Positions 14,011 through 22,634 of a stretch of DNA of 35,516 nucleotides are shown here, in pieces. The number at the start of each line of letters is the position of its first letter. Positions within the stretch are counted from its first letter, which is position 1. The notes below the pieces were generated by a model. The model was given only the letters and a program-made list of their open reading frames with translations. It did no database searches and was not told the DNA's origin. Origin of the DNA: Candidatus Peribacteria bacterium (lineage in GTDB: Bacteria; Patescibacteriota; Gracilibacteria; UBA1369; UBA12463). The stretch spans positions 1 to 35,516 of the forward strand of contig CALQZC010000007.1 of NCBI GenBank assembly GCA_943349045.1. The letters run 5' to 3'. The translations under genes and the position numbers were made by a program.

Positions 14011-15780
14011 TTACACCTCTTCCTTCGCAATCTCAATATGCATCTCATCGATCTGCTCTTTTGGCAGTTCGGAAGGAGCGCCCATCATGAGATCTTTCGC
14101 CTTGGAATCCTTTGGGAAGGCCATGACTTCGCGGATATTTGGTTCGTCGCGGAAGATCATGACGAGACGGTCGATTCCCCAGGCGATACCGCCGTGCGGA
14201 GGAGCGCCGTACTCGAAAGCGTGGAGCATGTGGCCAAATCGGAGTTCACAGTCTTCTGGAGAGATGCCGAGCACCTGGAAAATTTTTGCCTGTTCGACCG
14301 CGTCGTGAATTCGGATACTTCCACCGCCGATTTCAGAGCCATTGAGAGCGAGATCATACGCCTTCGCACGAACTGCACGTGGATTGGAATCGAGCATCGC
14401 CACATCCTCAGCCATCGGAGCCGTGAATGGATGGTGCGCAGAAACAAGTCGCTTATCTTCCTTGCTGAACTCAAAAAGAGGGAACTCATAGATCCAGCAG
14501 AACGCGAGCTCATCAGATTTTCGCAAACCAAGCGTATCGCCACACGCGAGACGAACCTGACCAAGAGCCGTAGCCGCAATATCAAACTCATCAGCGCCGA
14601 AAAAGACAATGTCTCCCGTCTGTGCGCCTGTCGCCTCTACCAATTTCTTCATCTCATCTTCTGTGAAAAACTTCGCAATAGGGGACTTTACTCCAGCCTC
14701 TTCCATGACGATATAGGCGAGACCCTTCGCGCCATAGACTTTTACCAATTCAGTTAAATCATCAATCTGTTTTCGGGTAAATCCAGCCGCACCAGGCACG
14801 CGCAACGCAAACACCACACCCTCGTGCGCGACCGCATCAGCAAATACCTTGAATCCGCAACCCGCAACAAGCGAGCTCACATCACAGATCTTCATATCAA
14901 ATCGCAAATCCGGTTTGTCAGAGCCATACTGAGACATCGCATCCTTCCAGGTCAGTCGCGGAAAAGGCTTCTTCAAAAGTTTTTTATGTGGAACATACTT
15001 TTCTACAAGTTCAATCATCAAGCCCTCATTCAAACTCATCACATCCTCCGCGTCGACAAACGACATCTCAACATCGAGCTGCGTGAACTCAGGCTGTCGA
15101 TCGCCACGCTGATCTTCATCTCGGAAACATCGCGCGATCTGGAAGTACCGGTCCATACCAGCAACCATCAAGAGCTGCTTCATCTGTTGCGGAGACTGTG
15201 GCAAGACAAAAAATCGACCCGGGTAGAGTCGTGAAGGCACAATATATTCACGTGAACCCTCTGGCGTTCCTTTGATCAAAATCGGCGTCTCAATTTCTAC
15301 AAAGTCGTGCTTATCCATATAATCACGGATCGACTTTACAATCTTGTGACGGATCACGATGTTATTCTTCATACGCTCGCGCCTCAAATCCAAGTATCGG
15401 TACTTCAAACGGAGCTCCTCGTTCGGATCCTGCGGAACATCAATTTCAAAAGGGGTCGTCTTCGCTGCGTTCAAAATCTTCATCTCGCTCACCACGAGCT
15501 CAATCTCACCCGTCGTCATATTTTTATTCTCAGAACCCTCAGGCCTTCGGCGCACGCTCCCCGTTACCTGCAGCACAAACTCACTTCGAACATCTTCGGC
15601 CATACCGTGGACCGCCTCCTGTGAAGGATCGATCACCACCTGCGTGAGTCCGTATCGATCTCGGAGATCGATAAAAATGAGACCTCCGTGGTCTCGTCGA
15701 CGGTGAACCCAACCCGCGAGAGTGACAGGCTGACCAACATGGGATGCGTTCAGTTCAGAGCAGGTATGGGTTCGGTACAT
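14011..15780 (-). CDS. aspS: Aspartyl-tRNA synthetase, bacterial type
   Basis: This enzyme charges tRNA-Asp (and tRNA-Asn if non-discriminating). The 589-aa length is typical of the bacterial type, which carries a GAD insertion domain. The N-terminal OB fold reads VGQPVTLAGWVHRRRDHGGLIFIDLRD. Class II motif 2 is FRDEDQRGDRQPEFTQLDVEMSF. The GAD-type insertion covers roughly residues 290-420. Motif 3 is GIAWGIDRLVMIF. It lies 27 bases downstream of dnaE on the same strand and is probably co-transcribed. No asparaginyl-tRNA synthetase or GatCAB gene is visible here, so discrimination cannot be judged. Confidence 0.97.
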   Translation of the reverse strand: MYRTHTCSELNASHVGQPVTLAGWVHRRRDHGGLIFIDLRDRYGLTQVVIDPSQEAVHGMAEDVRSEFVLQVTGSVRRRPEGSENKNMTTGEIELVVSEMKILNAAKTTPFEIDVPQDPNEELRLKYRYLDLRRERMKNNIVIRHKIVKSIRDYMDKHDFVEIETPILIKGTPEGSREYIVPSRLYPGRFFVLPQSPQQMKQLLMVAGMDRYFQIARCFRDEDQRGDRQPEFTQLDVEMSFVDAEDVMSLNEGLMIELVEKYVPHKKLLKKPFPRLTWKDAMSQYGSDKPDLRFDMKICDVSSLVAGCGFKVFADAVAHEGVVFALRVPGAAGFTRKQIDDLTELVKVYGAKGLAYIVMEEAGVKSPIAKFFTEDEMKKLVEATGAQTGDIVFFGADEFDIAATALGQVRLACGDTLGLRKSDELAFCWIYEFPLFEFSKEDKRLVSAHHPFTAPMAEDVAMLDSNPRAVRAKAYDLALNGSEIGGGSIRIHDAVEQAKIFQVLGISPEDCELRFGHMLHAFEYGAPPHGGIAWGIDRLVMIFRDEPNIREVMAFPKDSKAKDLMMGAPSELPKEQIDEMHIEIAKEEV

Positions 15781-15807
15781 AGTGCATGGGTTAATTCGCC
15801 CCGCATA

Positions 15808-18800
15808 CTAACCTATTTTTTCACGCTCGAAAAGAGCAGAAAGCTGCTCGAGAATAGGCCCATCGAACCGGACCCCAAAAGGAAGCTTAATTCGCTTCAC
15901 CTCAGAGCCTTGTTTCAAATGGAGCTCAACCGGATGATCGCCCGTATGGGAAAGAAGGATAACCTTCAGCCCATTCATAACCTCAGGCTTCGTATCATGT
16001 GGGAGAGAAATAATCAGCGTATCTTCTCGAATGCTCGCACCAGACGCTGCTGGAGCTTCTTTAGAAACCGGTGAAACGACAACACCTCCATCTTGACCTT
16101 CATCAACACCCTCATCACTGATCACCGCCTCTTTTTTCACCTCATCTGGTGCGGCAGCAATCAGCTGACGTCGAACGCGCTCGCTCGGATCATAGAGATT
16201 CGACTCCTTCGCCCGCTCAATCATACTATCGAGAGACATACTCGCCACACTATCAACCGTCAGATTGTACTCACTTCGTCGCAGATCGAGACGACCAGTG
16301 ATCGTCACAATGTGATCTTCCTTTAATTTTTCGGCAAACATGGCATATGACTTCGGAAACACGACGGCACTGATGCGACCCGTCGGATCTTCCAGATAAA
16401 ACTGCATCATATACGCTCCCGACTTCGTAAAAATCTTCTTCGGATTCGCGACGAGCCCAGCAAACTGCAAACTCTTCCCAAGATATTTTTTCGTAATTTT
16501 TTCGGTGAGGAGTACTTTTTTATTCAAGTACCGTCGTAGGCCCTGAAGGGGATGACTCGAGACATAAAGACCGAGGTACTCCTTTTCCCAGCGGAGACAA
16601 TCGAGCCGCGACGCAGGAGCGGCTTTCGCAAGAGCAAATGCCGGAGCAGCCGCATCACCAAAATCGTCAAAAAGTCCTGCCTGACCTTGCGCAACACCTC
16701 CCTGATGCGACTTAGCATGGCCAACAATCCGCTCAAAATTTTCAACCATAACCATACGTTCGCCAAACTCCTCGAGACCACCACAGTAGGCGAGGGCCGT
16801 AAAAAGTTTTTTATTGATAAGATTTGGCGGTACACGCTCTGCAAAGTTCTGGACCGAACTAAACGCTCCAAACTTTTTTCGAATCTCGATAATTTCTCCA
16901 ATGGGCGCAGTTCCCACACCCTTCACCGCCGATAATCCAAAACGAATTTTACCTGGCTCAACGAGGGTAAAATCGACATCCGACTCATTAATAGAAGGAG
17001 GAAGAACCTGAATGCCCATCGACTCACACTCTTCAATTTCAATAGCCACTCGATCCATGTCACCCTGATCGCACATGAGGAGGGCCGTCATGAACTCGTC
17101 CGGAAAATTTCCCTTCAAGTACGCCGTCTGGTACGCAATCATCGCGTAACATGCCGCATGCGCTTTATTGAAACCATAGCCCGCAAACGGCTCAATCACG
17201 TCCTTAAACACCTCTTCAGCGAGTTTCGCCGTGTGGCCTTTCTCCACCGCCCCCCGTACGAATTTTTCCTTCTGCTCCTCAAGCATCGAAAGAATTTTTT
17301 TACCCACCGCCTTTCGCAGAATATCGGCCTCACCAAGTGAGTATCCAGAAAACTGCTGAGCGATCTGAAGAATCTGCTCTTGATACACCGCCACACCGTA
17401 CGTTTCGTTGAGAATCGTCTCGAAACTCTTATCGAGATATTTGACACTATCAGGCTGATGCTTCCCGCGAATATAACTTGGAATCCAATCCATCGGACCC
17501 GGACGATATAGGGCCACCATCGCAATGATGTCTTCGAAGCGTGTAGGAATAAGTTCCTTCAAATAACGACGCATACCGCCAGATTCAAGTTGAAACACGC
17601 CCGTCGTTTCACCCTTCTGTAAGAGCTCAAACGACTTTGAGTCGTCCATTGGAATTCGCTCCAGATCGATATCGATGCCGCGTGATTTTTTAATAATCAA
17701 CAGCGTCTTCTCCATGATGGTTAAATTTTTCAAACCCAGGAAGTCCATTTTCAAAAGCCCAATCTCCTCAATGGGTTTCATCGAGTACTGCGTGACGACA
17801 TCTTTCTGTTCGCCGGCGCCAAACTGGAGCGGCGTATACTCAACGAGAGGGCGCGAAGAAATCACCACCGCACAGGCGTGAGTACCTGCATGACGAACCG
17901 TACCCTCGAGCTCGATCGCATCGGTCAGAAGTGCCCTCGCCCGCTCATCTTTCGCGTAAAGATCTTTCAATTCAGGATCCTTTTCGATGGACTCTGTGAG
18001 CGGTACATGACGACCCTGAATCGGTGGCGGAATTTTTTTTGCAATCGCATCGACCTCACCATATGGATAGCCGAGAGCTCGTCCAACATCGCGCACCGCG
18101 GCTCGAGAAGCCATGGTTCCGAAGGTGATAATTTGTGCGACATTCGCACGACCATATTTATTGATGACATAATTAAGGACCTCACCACGACGATCATCCG
18201 CAAAATCCACGTCGATATCAGGCATTGAGATACGCTCAGGATTCAAGAATCGTTCAAAGATCAAACCGTACTTCAGTGGATTGAGCTGAGTAATATTGAG
18301 CGAGTACGACAGCAGCGAACCCGCCGCAGAGCCACGACCAGGACCTACCACGATGCCCATATCTTTCGCCGCCTTGATAAAATCCCACACAATGAGAAAG
18401 TAGGTATCAAATCCCATCTGATGCACGATACCAAGTTCATACTCGAGCTGTTTCACGGCCTCCTCAGTTGGATGTCCATCGAAACGTGCACTCAAGCCAT
18501 CGAAACAGAGTTGTCGTAAATACGAATCAGCAGGTTCGTTGTTCGGAGTGTCGTAGTCAGGCAGCAAGTTCTGATGAAAGGGGATCTCGATATCGCACAT
18601 CGCTGCAATCTTCACGGTATTGGAGATCGCCTCGGGCACATGCGCGAAGGCCTCCTTCATCTGATCGGGAGTTCGGAGAGAAAAGTCTCCAGAAAATTTC
18701 ATTCGGTTCTCATCATAAATATTCGTACCGGTCTGAATCGACAGCAAAATATCATGCGAGTGATGCTCCTCTGATGTCACATAGTGCGAATCACCGGTAG

Positions 18801-19407
18801 CCACAAGTGGCACTCCCAACTCAGCCGAGAGCGCGATAAGCGCCTTATTCACCACGGCCTGCTGCTCAAGTAACGGATTATCCTGAATTTCCAAATAATA
18901 GTGATCGGGACCCATCATATCTCGGTACTTCACGATCAGCTCTCGTGCGAGTGCCATATTTTCACTGAGAATGGCGCGGCTGATCTCACCATTGAGACAG
19001 CCACTCAGCACAATAAGATCCTCCTTATAGACACCAAGGAGCGCGTGGTCGATTCGAGGTTTGTAGTAAAAGCCATCAAGATTTGCCTTCGTCACCAGCT
19101 GCATCAGGTTTTGATACCCTTTATAGCTCTTTGCGAGGACGGTTAGATGGAATGGCTTATTATCAATGCCAGACGTCTTGTCGAAGCGAGTTCGCTGGGC
19201 TACGTACATCTCACAGCCAATAATTGGCTTAATTCCAGCTTTTTTAGCGGCTTTATAGAAATCAATAGCACCATAAAGAACCCCATGGTCAGTGAGCGCC
19301 AAAGCTGGACAGCCCATCTCCTTCACCCTATCCACCATAGCGTCAGGGGATCGCAAGCCATCCAAAAGGCTATAATAGGAGTGGGAATGGAGGTGGACGA
19401 AGGACAT
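15808..19407 (-). CDS. dnaE: DNA polymerase III alpha subunit DnaE
   Basis: DnaE is the replicative polymerase. The 1199-aa protein begins directly with the PHP domain (FVHLHSHSYYSLLDGL, LALTDHGVLYGAIDFYKAAK). The C-family polymerase core includes the catalytic aspartates in PDIDVDFADDRRGEV. Tandem HhH follows, then an OB domain (LQFAGLVANPKKIFTKSGAYMMQF) and a C-terminal region with EVMNGLKVILLSHTGDHPVELHL. Length and order match the DnaE1 type. The start at 19407 is the only sensible one. Its leader is short, with tRNA-Leu and a hairpin element upstream, so dnaE may be transcribed by readthrough from the tRNA. aspS follows. Confidence 0.98.
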   Translation of the reverse strand: MSFVHLHSHSYYSLLDGLRSPDAMVDRVKEMGCPALALTDHGVLYGAIDFYKAAKKAGIKPIIGCEMYVAQRTRFDKTSGIDNKPFHLTVLAKSYKGYQNLMQLVTKANLDGFYYKPRIDHALLGVYKEDLIVLSGCLNGEISRAILSENMALARELIVKYRDMMGPDHYYLEIQDNPLLEQQAVVNKALIALSAELGVPLVATGDSHYVTSEEHHSHDILLSIQTGTNIYDENRMKFSGDFSLRTPDQMKEAFAHVPEAISNTVKIAAMCDIEIPFHQNLLPDYDTPNNEPADSYLRQLCFDGLSARFDGHPTEEAVKQLEYELGIVHQMGFDTYFLIVWDFIKAAKDMGIVVGPGRGSAAGSLLSYSLNITQLNPLKYGLIFERFLNPERISMPDIDVDFADDRRGEVLNYVINKYGRANVAQIITFGTMASRAAVRDVGRALGYPYGEVDAIAKKIPPPIQGRHVPLTESIEKDPELKDLYAKDERARALLTDAIELEGTVRHAGTHACAVVISSRPLVEYTPLQFGAGEQKDVVTQYSMKPIEEIGLLKMDFLGLKNLTIMEKTLLIIKKSRGIDIDLERIPMDDSKSFELLQKGETTGVFQLESGGMRRYLKELIPTRFEDIIAMVALYRPGPMDWIPSYIRGKHQPDSVKYLDKSFETILNETYGVAVYQEQILQIAQQFSGYSLGEADILRKAVGKKILSMLEEQKEKFVRGAVEKGHTAKLAEEVFKDVIEPFAGYGFNKAHAACYAMIAYQTAYLKGNFPDEFMTALLMCDQGDMDRVAIEIEECESMGIQVLPPSINESDVDFTLVEPGKIRFGLSAVKGVGTAPIGEIIEIRKKFGAFSSVQNFAERVPPNLINKKLFTALAYCGGLEEFGERMVMVENFERIVGHAKSHQGGVAQGQAGLFDDFGDAAAPAFALAKAAPASRLDCLRWEKEYLGLYVSSHPLQGLRRYLNKKVLLTEKITKKYLGKSLQFAGLVANPKKIFTKSGAYMMQFYLEDPTGRISAVVFPKSYAMFAEKLKEDHIVTITGRLDLRRSEYNLTVDSVASMSLDSMIERAKESNLYDPSERVRRQLIAAAPDEVKKEAVISDEGVDEGQDGGVVVSPVSKEAPAASGASIREDTLIISLPHDTKPEVMNGLKVILLSHTGDHPVELHLKQGSEVKRIKLPFGVRFDGPILEQLSALFEREKIG

Positions 19408-19417
19408 ATAAAGCTAA

Positions 19418-19459
19418 AAATACGGGAGCGGGGTCAAGAGACGCCCTTCGGGCGTCTCT
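19418..19459. repeat. Post-tRNA hairpin plus 19-base element, copy 2
   Basis: The plus strand reads AAATACGGGAGCGGGGTCA (19418-19436), then a perfect 10-bp hairpin (AGAGACGCCC-ttc-GGGCGTCTCT, 19437-19459) that abuts the 3' end of tRNA-Leu. It is the counterpart of the element after tRNA-Arg (2406-2450). The hairpin could also serve as a transcription stop between tRNA-Leu and dnaE, though no U tract follows. Confidence 0.6.
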
Positions 19460-19460
19460 A

Positions 19461-19544
19461 TGGTGCCTGGGAGAGGACTTGAACCTCCACGCCTTTCGGC
19501 ATTAGCTCCTAAGGCTAACGTGTCTGCCATTTCACCACCCAGGC
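19461..19544 (-). tRNA. tRNA-Leu (anticodon TAG), CCA encoded
   Basis: Acceptor stem GCCTGGG pairs with CCCAGGC. The D region GGTGAAATGGCAGACAC is typical of leucine tRNAs. Anticodon stem TTAGC/GCTAA holds loop CTTAGGA with TAG at the anticodon position. The long variable arm (TGCCGAAAGGCGT) marks a class II tRNA. The T arm is GGAGG-TTCAAGT-CCTCT, then discriminator A and encoded CCA. Confidence 0.97.
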
Positions 19545-19610
19545 GAGCCGATACATTTGTACCATGACCAGCGCTATTATTAAAGCCAAATTCACATTCC
19601 CCACGAAAAC

Positions 19611-19639
19611 TTGACAAAAAATAACTTAATGCCTACAAT
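19611..19639 (+). promoter_or_regulatory. Promoter of sigma-R4/HARE-HTH protein A
   Basis: A perfect TTGACA (19611-19616), 17 bases, and TACAAT (19634-19639). A second TTGACA lies at 19675-19680 with a weaker TAGTCT 17 bases later (19698-19703), so two start points are possible. The leader from the first would be about 87 bases. Confidence 0.75.
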
Positions 19640-19733
19640 GTGATCTTACATACGAAACAGGGTTCTCCGAGTACTTGACACACGTAAAAAAAGTACCTAG
19701 TCTATACCCCGCTCAACATAACCTAAGAAATGT

Positions 19734-20816
19734 ATGGAAAACGTACTTGATCTTGAAACTTCCCAGAAGCTTCCACCACAAAAAATTCAGTTAGGACAGC
19801 TCATGGACGAGATGCTTCTCGTTCTTTCGCCAAAAGAAAAGGAAGTCATGATCAAGCGATTCAGCCTCGACAGCAAGCCACGTCTCACTCTCGAAAAAAT
19901 CGGACAGAAGTTCGCCGTCACACGAGAACGAGTTCGACAGATTGAAAAAATCGCCCTCACTAAACTTCGACGAACGGTTCAGAACAGCAAACTCCAGACC
20001 ATTAACGAGCTCGCATCAGTATTCATTCGAAACAATGGAGGTCTCTCGCTCGAGTCAAAAATTCTCGCAGAAATTCTCAACGCGATCGGATCAGACAGCA
20101 CGATCGACGGAAGCATCATCCGACTTTCCCTCAATATCAACCCATCACTCGTAAAGTGTGAAAAGAACAACCAGCTCCACGCATTCTGGAGAGTAAAAGA
20201 GATGTCGACCAAAGATGTTCAGCGAATGATTGAGGTCGGTATTCAGAAGCTTCAGGAGGCAGGCGACGTCGTTGGATTTGAGCAGATCGCCGAACAGATC
20301 AAGAACACGCTCGTCGAAGAAGGAAAAACGTGCGAACCTTCAACAATTCTCTCAGCCCTTGAGGTAGACAAGCGCCTCCGAAAGACAAAAGAAGGCTTTG
20401 GTCTCAATACCTGGAGACACATCAACCCACGAAGTATCCGCGACAAGGCCTACATCGTCTTGAAGAAAATCAACCAGCCTCTCCACTTCGTCGAGATCGC
20501 CAACAAAATCATCGAGAGCGGATTCGACAAGAAAATCGTCACCGTCCAGGCCGTTCACAACGAACTCATCCGTTACGAACAGTTCGTCCTCGTCGGCCGT
20601 GGCCTCTACGCGCTCAAAGAGTGGGGCTACAAAAAAGGCACCGTCTCCGAAATCATCGAGAGCCTTCTCAAAAAGAAGTCCCCAATGACCAAACAAGAAA
20701 TCATCAACGGCGTCCTCAAACAGCGCCAAGTCAAGAAAGGTACTATTTCTTTGAACCTTCAGAAAAACGACCAGTTCCTGCGAGTGGGAAGGGCCGTGTA
20801 TGCGCTGAAGAAGTAA
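19734..20816 (+). CDS. Sigma-70 region 4 plus HARE-HTH regulator, paralog A
   Basis: The 360-aa protein has one sigma region-4 helix-turn-helix (about 28-85): LSPKEKEVMIKRFSLD, LTLEKIGQKFAVTRERVRQIEK, ALTKLRR. Region 2, needed for core binding and promoter melting, is absent, so it cannot act as a normal sigma factor. The middle is helical and unrecognised. The C-terminal third has two winged-helix units of HARE-HTH type (IRDKAYIVLKKINQPLHFVEI..., then SEIIESLLKKKSPMTKQEII...), resembling the RNA polymerase delta subunit fold. The likely role is a polymerase- or promoter-associated regulator; function is inferred. A paralog lies at 27839. The gene has a strong promoter and a 106-aa gene follows after nine bases. 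Confidence 0.82.
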   Translation: MENVLDLETSQKLPPQKIQLGQLMDEMLLVLSPKEKEVMIKRFSLDSKPRLTLEKIGQKFAVTRERVRQIEKIALTKLRRTVQNSKLQTINELASVFIRNNGGLSLESKILAEILNAIGSDSTIDGSIIRLSLNINPSLVKCEKNNQLHAFWRVKEMSTKDVQRMIEVGIQKLQEAGDVVGFEQIAEQIKNTLVEEGKTCEPSTILSALEVDKRLRKTKEGFGLNTWRHINPRSIRDKAYIVLKKINQPLHFVEIANKIIESGFDKKIVTVQAVHNELIRYEQFVLVGRGLYALKEWGYKKGTVSEIIESLLKKKSPMTKQEIINGVLKQRQVKKGTISLNLQKNDQFLRVGRAVYALKK

Positions 20817-20825
20817 TTAAAAAAC

Positions 20826-21146
20826 ATGGAAGCTCAAGTAATAAGTCGTAGCGCCGATAGAGAGGGTTCGGGAAAAGAATATATTCCTCTTCCGGATATA
20901 TATATCGGACGGGACACGGTACGTGTAATAAAAACACGAGAATTGGGAGTCGGGCTAATAGAAGAAGATCAACAGATTCCGGACGATGCTGAGTTAGTTG
21001 GGACATTTAAAGTAAATACCAGAGGGAAAAAAGCTATTATGAATGAAATGAGTCCGCTTCACGTTCGCGGTGAAATCAAAAGAGAAATATGCACATATAG
21101 ACATCTCGTGCACGCACTCTATGCGAAGAGCATGATGGAAGGATAA
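20826..21146 (+). CDS. Hypothetical protein, 106 aa
   Basis: I do not recognise this protein. It starts nine bases after the sigma-R4/HARE-HTH gene and is probably translated from the same mRNA. The N-terminus is polar (MEAQVISRSADREGSG). The middle suggests beta strands (IPLPDIYIGRDTVRVIKTRELGVGLI, LVGTFKVNTRGKK), and the C-terminus is an amphipathic helix (CTYRHLVHALYAKSMM). No membrane segment. Codon use is richer in ATA and AGA than the gene before it, so it may have been acquired separately. Confidence 0.6.
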   Translation: MEAQVISRSADREGSGKEYIPLPDIYIGRDTVRVIKTRELGVGLIEEDQQIPDDAELVGTFKVNTRGKKAIMNEMSPLHVRGEIKREICTYRHLVHALYAKSMMEG

Positions 21147-21184
21147 AAATAGAAACGTGCACGCGCAACTTGCCACTCCTCAAA

Positions 21185-21244
21185 AAGAATGGTCTTTTAT
21201 CTTTGCCCGGGCAAAGAATTGAATTATACCACAAAACCATTCTT
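21185..21244. repeat. Nested inverted repeats in the gap upstream of the HIT gene
   Basis: AAGAATGGT (21185-21193) and ACCATTCTT (21236-21244) form a 9-bp perfect inverted repeat. Inside it is a 16-base palindrome (CTTTGCCCGGGCAAAG, 21201-21216). A minus-strand promoter-like box lies between palindrome and right arm. The 158-base gap (21147-21304) holds nothing else except a TATAGT box (21269-21274) that could serve the HIT gene. Confidence 0.5.
21223..21236 (-). promoter_or_regulatory. Minus-strand extended -10 box, target unclear
   Basis: Reads TTTTGTGGTATAAT on the minus strand, nearly identical to the boxes ahead of the 3D-domain gene and the secretion ATPase gene. Transcription would start about 21216, at the first base of the 16-base palindrome, and run antisense into the 106-aa gene. 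No ORF follows. Confidence 0.4.
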
Positions 21245-21304
21245 GCCTAACCGCGACAAAAAAGCCACTATAGTCATAGATAAAAACCTGAACCAACACA
21301 CCAC

Positions 21305-21622
21305 ATGCCCACCGACTGCCTCTTCTGTAAAATAATCTCTCAGGAAATTCCATCACCACTGATCCACCAGGACGAGAAGTGTGTGGCGTTCGCCGATATC
21401 CATCCGAAGGACTCAACGCATCTCCTCATCGTTCCACGTGAACATATCGCAACCGTCGCCGATGCAACCGAACAGCAAGAACCGCTCCTCGGTCATCTCC
21501 TCGTCACCGCAAAAAAACTCGCGCAGCAAAAAAATCTCAAAGGCTACAAACTCCAATTCAACGTCGGCAAAGAAGGAGGACAGGAGGTCTTTCACATTCA
21601 CCTGCACTTGATCGGGCATTAA
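21305..21622 (+). CDS. HIT-family nucleotide hydrolase (HINT-like)
   Basis: The 105-aa protein is a histidine-triad hydrolase: CLFCKIISQEIPS at the N-terminus, FADIHPKDSTHLLIVPREHI, and the active-site triad HIHLH (H97, H99, H101) near the C-terminus. HINT proteins hydrolyse AMP-lysine and aminoacyl-adenylate-like phosphoramidates. It stops right after LIGH, a few residues shorter than many HINT proteins that continue with a GGR tail, but the catalytic core is complete. Start at 21305 (MPTDCLFC) is standard. A TATAGT box lies at 21269-21274 without a good -35. Confidence 0.95.
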   Translation: MPTDCLFCKIISQEIPSPLIHQDEKCVAFADIHPKDSTHLLIVPREHIATVADATEQQEPLLGHLLVTAKKLAQQKNLKGYKLQFNVGKEGGQEVFHIHLHLIGH

Positions 21623-21625
21623 TTA

Positions 21626-21640
21626 AGCGCGAAACGCGCC
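21626..21640. terminator. Hairpin between the convergent HIT and nadC genes
   Basis: GCGCG-aaa-CGCGC-like hairpin in the 19-base gap between the two stop codons. No U tract follows on either strand, so any terminator role is uncertain. Confidence 0.3.
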
Positions 21641-21641
21641 A

Positions 21642-22625
21642 CTAATTCTGCACCTTGATCTCCATCGAGAAATCCAGGCTCACGGCAGAGTGGGTAATTT
21701 CACCAACGGAAATGATGTCGACACCACACCCGGCGTAGTGCTCAATATTTTCCAGACGGATACCACCGGATGCCTCATACAAGAGCATCTCACTCTCACA
21801 GCCCGCCTCGCGGATGGCCGCGATAGACTCACGAATGCCAGAGGCCTTCATATTGTCGAACATGATGACGCCGGGAACTTCGAGTCCACCAGGCGTGTGT
21901 AACTTTTTGAAAGTCCGAGCCGCCTCAAGCGCCCGCTCCTTCGTCTCAACCTCAATCTCGAGAAACCGCCCTGGATTATTCGCACACGTCCGAATCATGT
22001 AGCCGATATCATGATTCAGAATCACCGAGTGATTATCCTTAATCATCACCGCATCAGACAAATCCAAACGATGGGTACCACCACCACCAACCACGACGGC
22101 ACGTTTGTCGAGTAACCCCCAGACCGTTTTCCGGGTTGGAACCAGTAACGCGCCACACTCAAGTCGCCGCAGCAGATCGACATACCGCCCCGTCACCGTG
22201 GCGATACCGCTCATGCGCTGCAACAGATTCAACAGAATCCTTTCAACTTTCAAAACATCCTGCACTCGACCCTTCAGTCGTAAAATAATATCTCCAGGCG
22301 CAATTACATCTCCATCTTTTTTCAAAAAATCGGCCATCAATCGCCCAATGCGTGGCTTGAACGCCGGATCACTTCCAACCAGAAAATAGTTCGCCTCCTG
22401 GATACCAGCCAACACACCTTCCGAATTCGAAATGACAAATCCCTCAATCTCCACATCATCAGGAAAAAGGGCATCGGTCGTAATATCTCCACGCTCACCA
22501 ATATCTTTATCCAACTCCAAAAACGTATATCGGAAGATCCACTGCTTATACAGCGGATCGCTCGGATGTAAGCGCTGCGCGGAGTTATGAGTTTTTTGAG
22601 CGAGGAGGTGACGATCCTGATTCAT
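21642..22625 (-). CDS. nadC: Quinolinate phosphoribosyltransferase (nicotinate-nucleotide pyrophosphorylase)
   Basis: NadC converts quinolinate and PRPP to nicotinate mononucleotide, the step after NadA in de novo NAD synthesis. The 327-aa protein shows ERGDITTDALFP near the N-terminus, LLNLLQRMSGIATVTG, then PTRKTVWGLLDKRAVVVGGGGTHRLDLSD, IKDNH and VIMFDNM, and closes ASGGIRLENIEHYAGCGVDIISVGEITHS. The usual RKTTPG reads RKTVWG here. It is about 30-45 residues longer than most NadC, mainly an N-terminal extension. It begins nine bases after nadA on the same strand and shares its promoter at 24093-24121. Confidence 0.96.
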   Translation of the reverse strand: MNQDRHLLAQKTHNSAQRLHPSDPLYKQWIFRYTFLELDKDIGERGDITTDALFPDDVEIEGFVISNSEGVLAGIQEANYFLVGSDPAFKPRIGRLMADFLKKDGDVIAPGDIILRLKGRVQDVLKVERILLNLLQRMSGIATVTGRYVDLLRRLECGALLVPTRKTVWGLLDKRAVVVGGGGTHRLDLSDAVMIKDNHSVILNHDIGYMIRTCANNPGRFLEIEVETKERALEAARTFKKLHTPGGLEVPGVIMFDNMKASGIRESIAAIREAGCESEMLLYEASGGIRLENIEHYAGCGVDIISVGEITHSAVSLDFSMEIKVQN

Positions 22626-22634
22626 GGCAGAAAA

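Noticed and set aside
12940-21175. Similar phrase CGCGC-AACTTGCC near 12945 and 21160 as a repeat
   Set aside because: Only about 14 bases agree, and at 21170 no -10 follows, so chance is a sufficient explanation.
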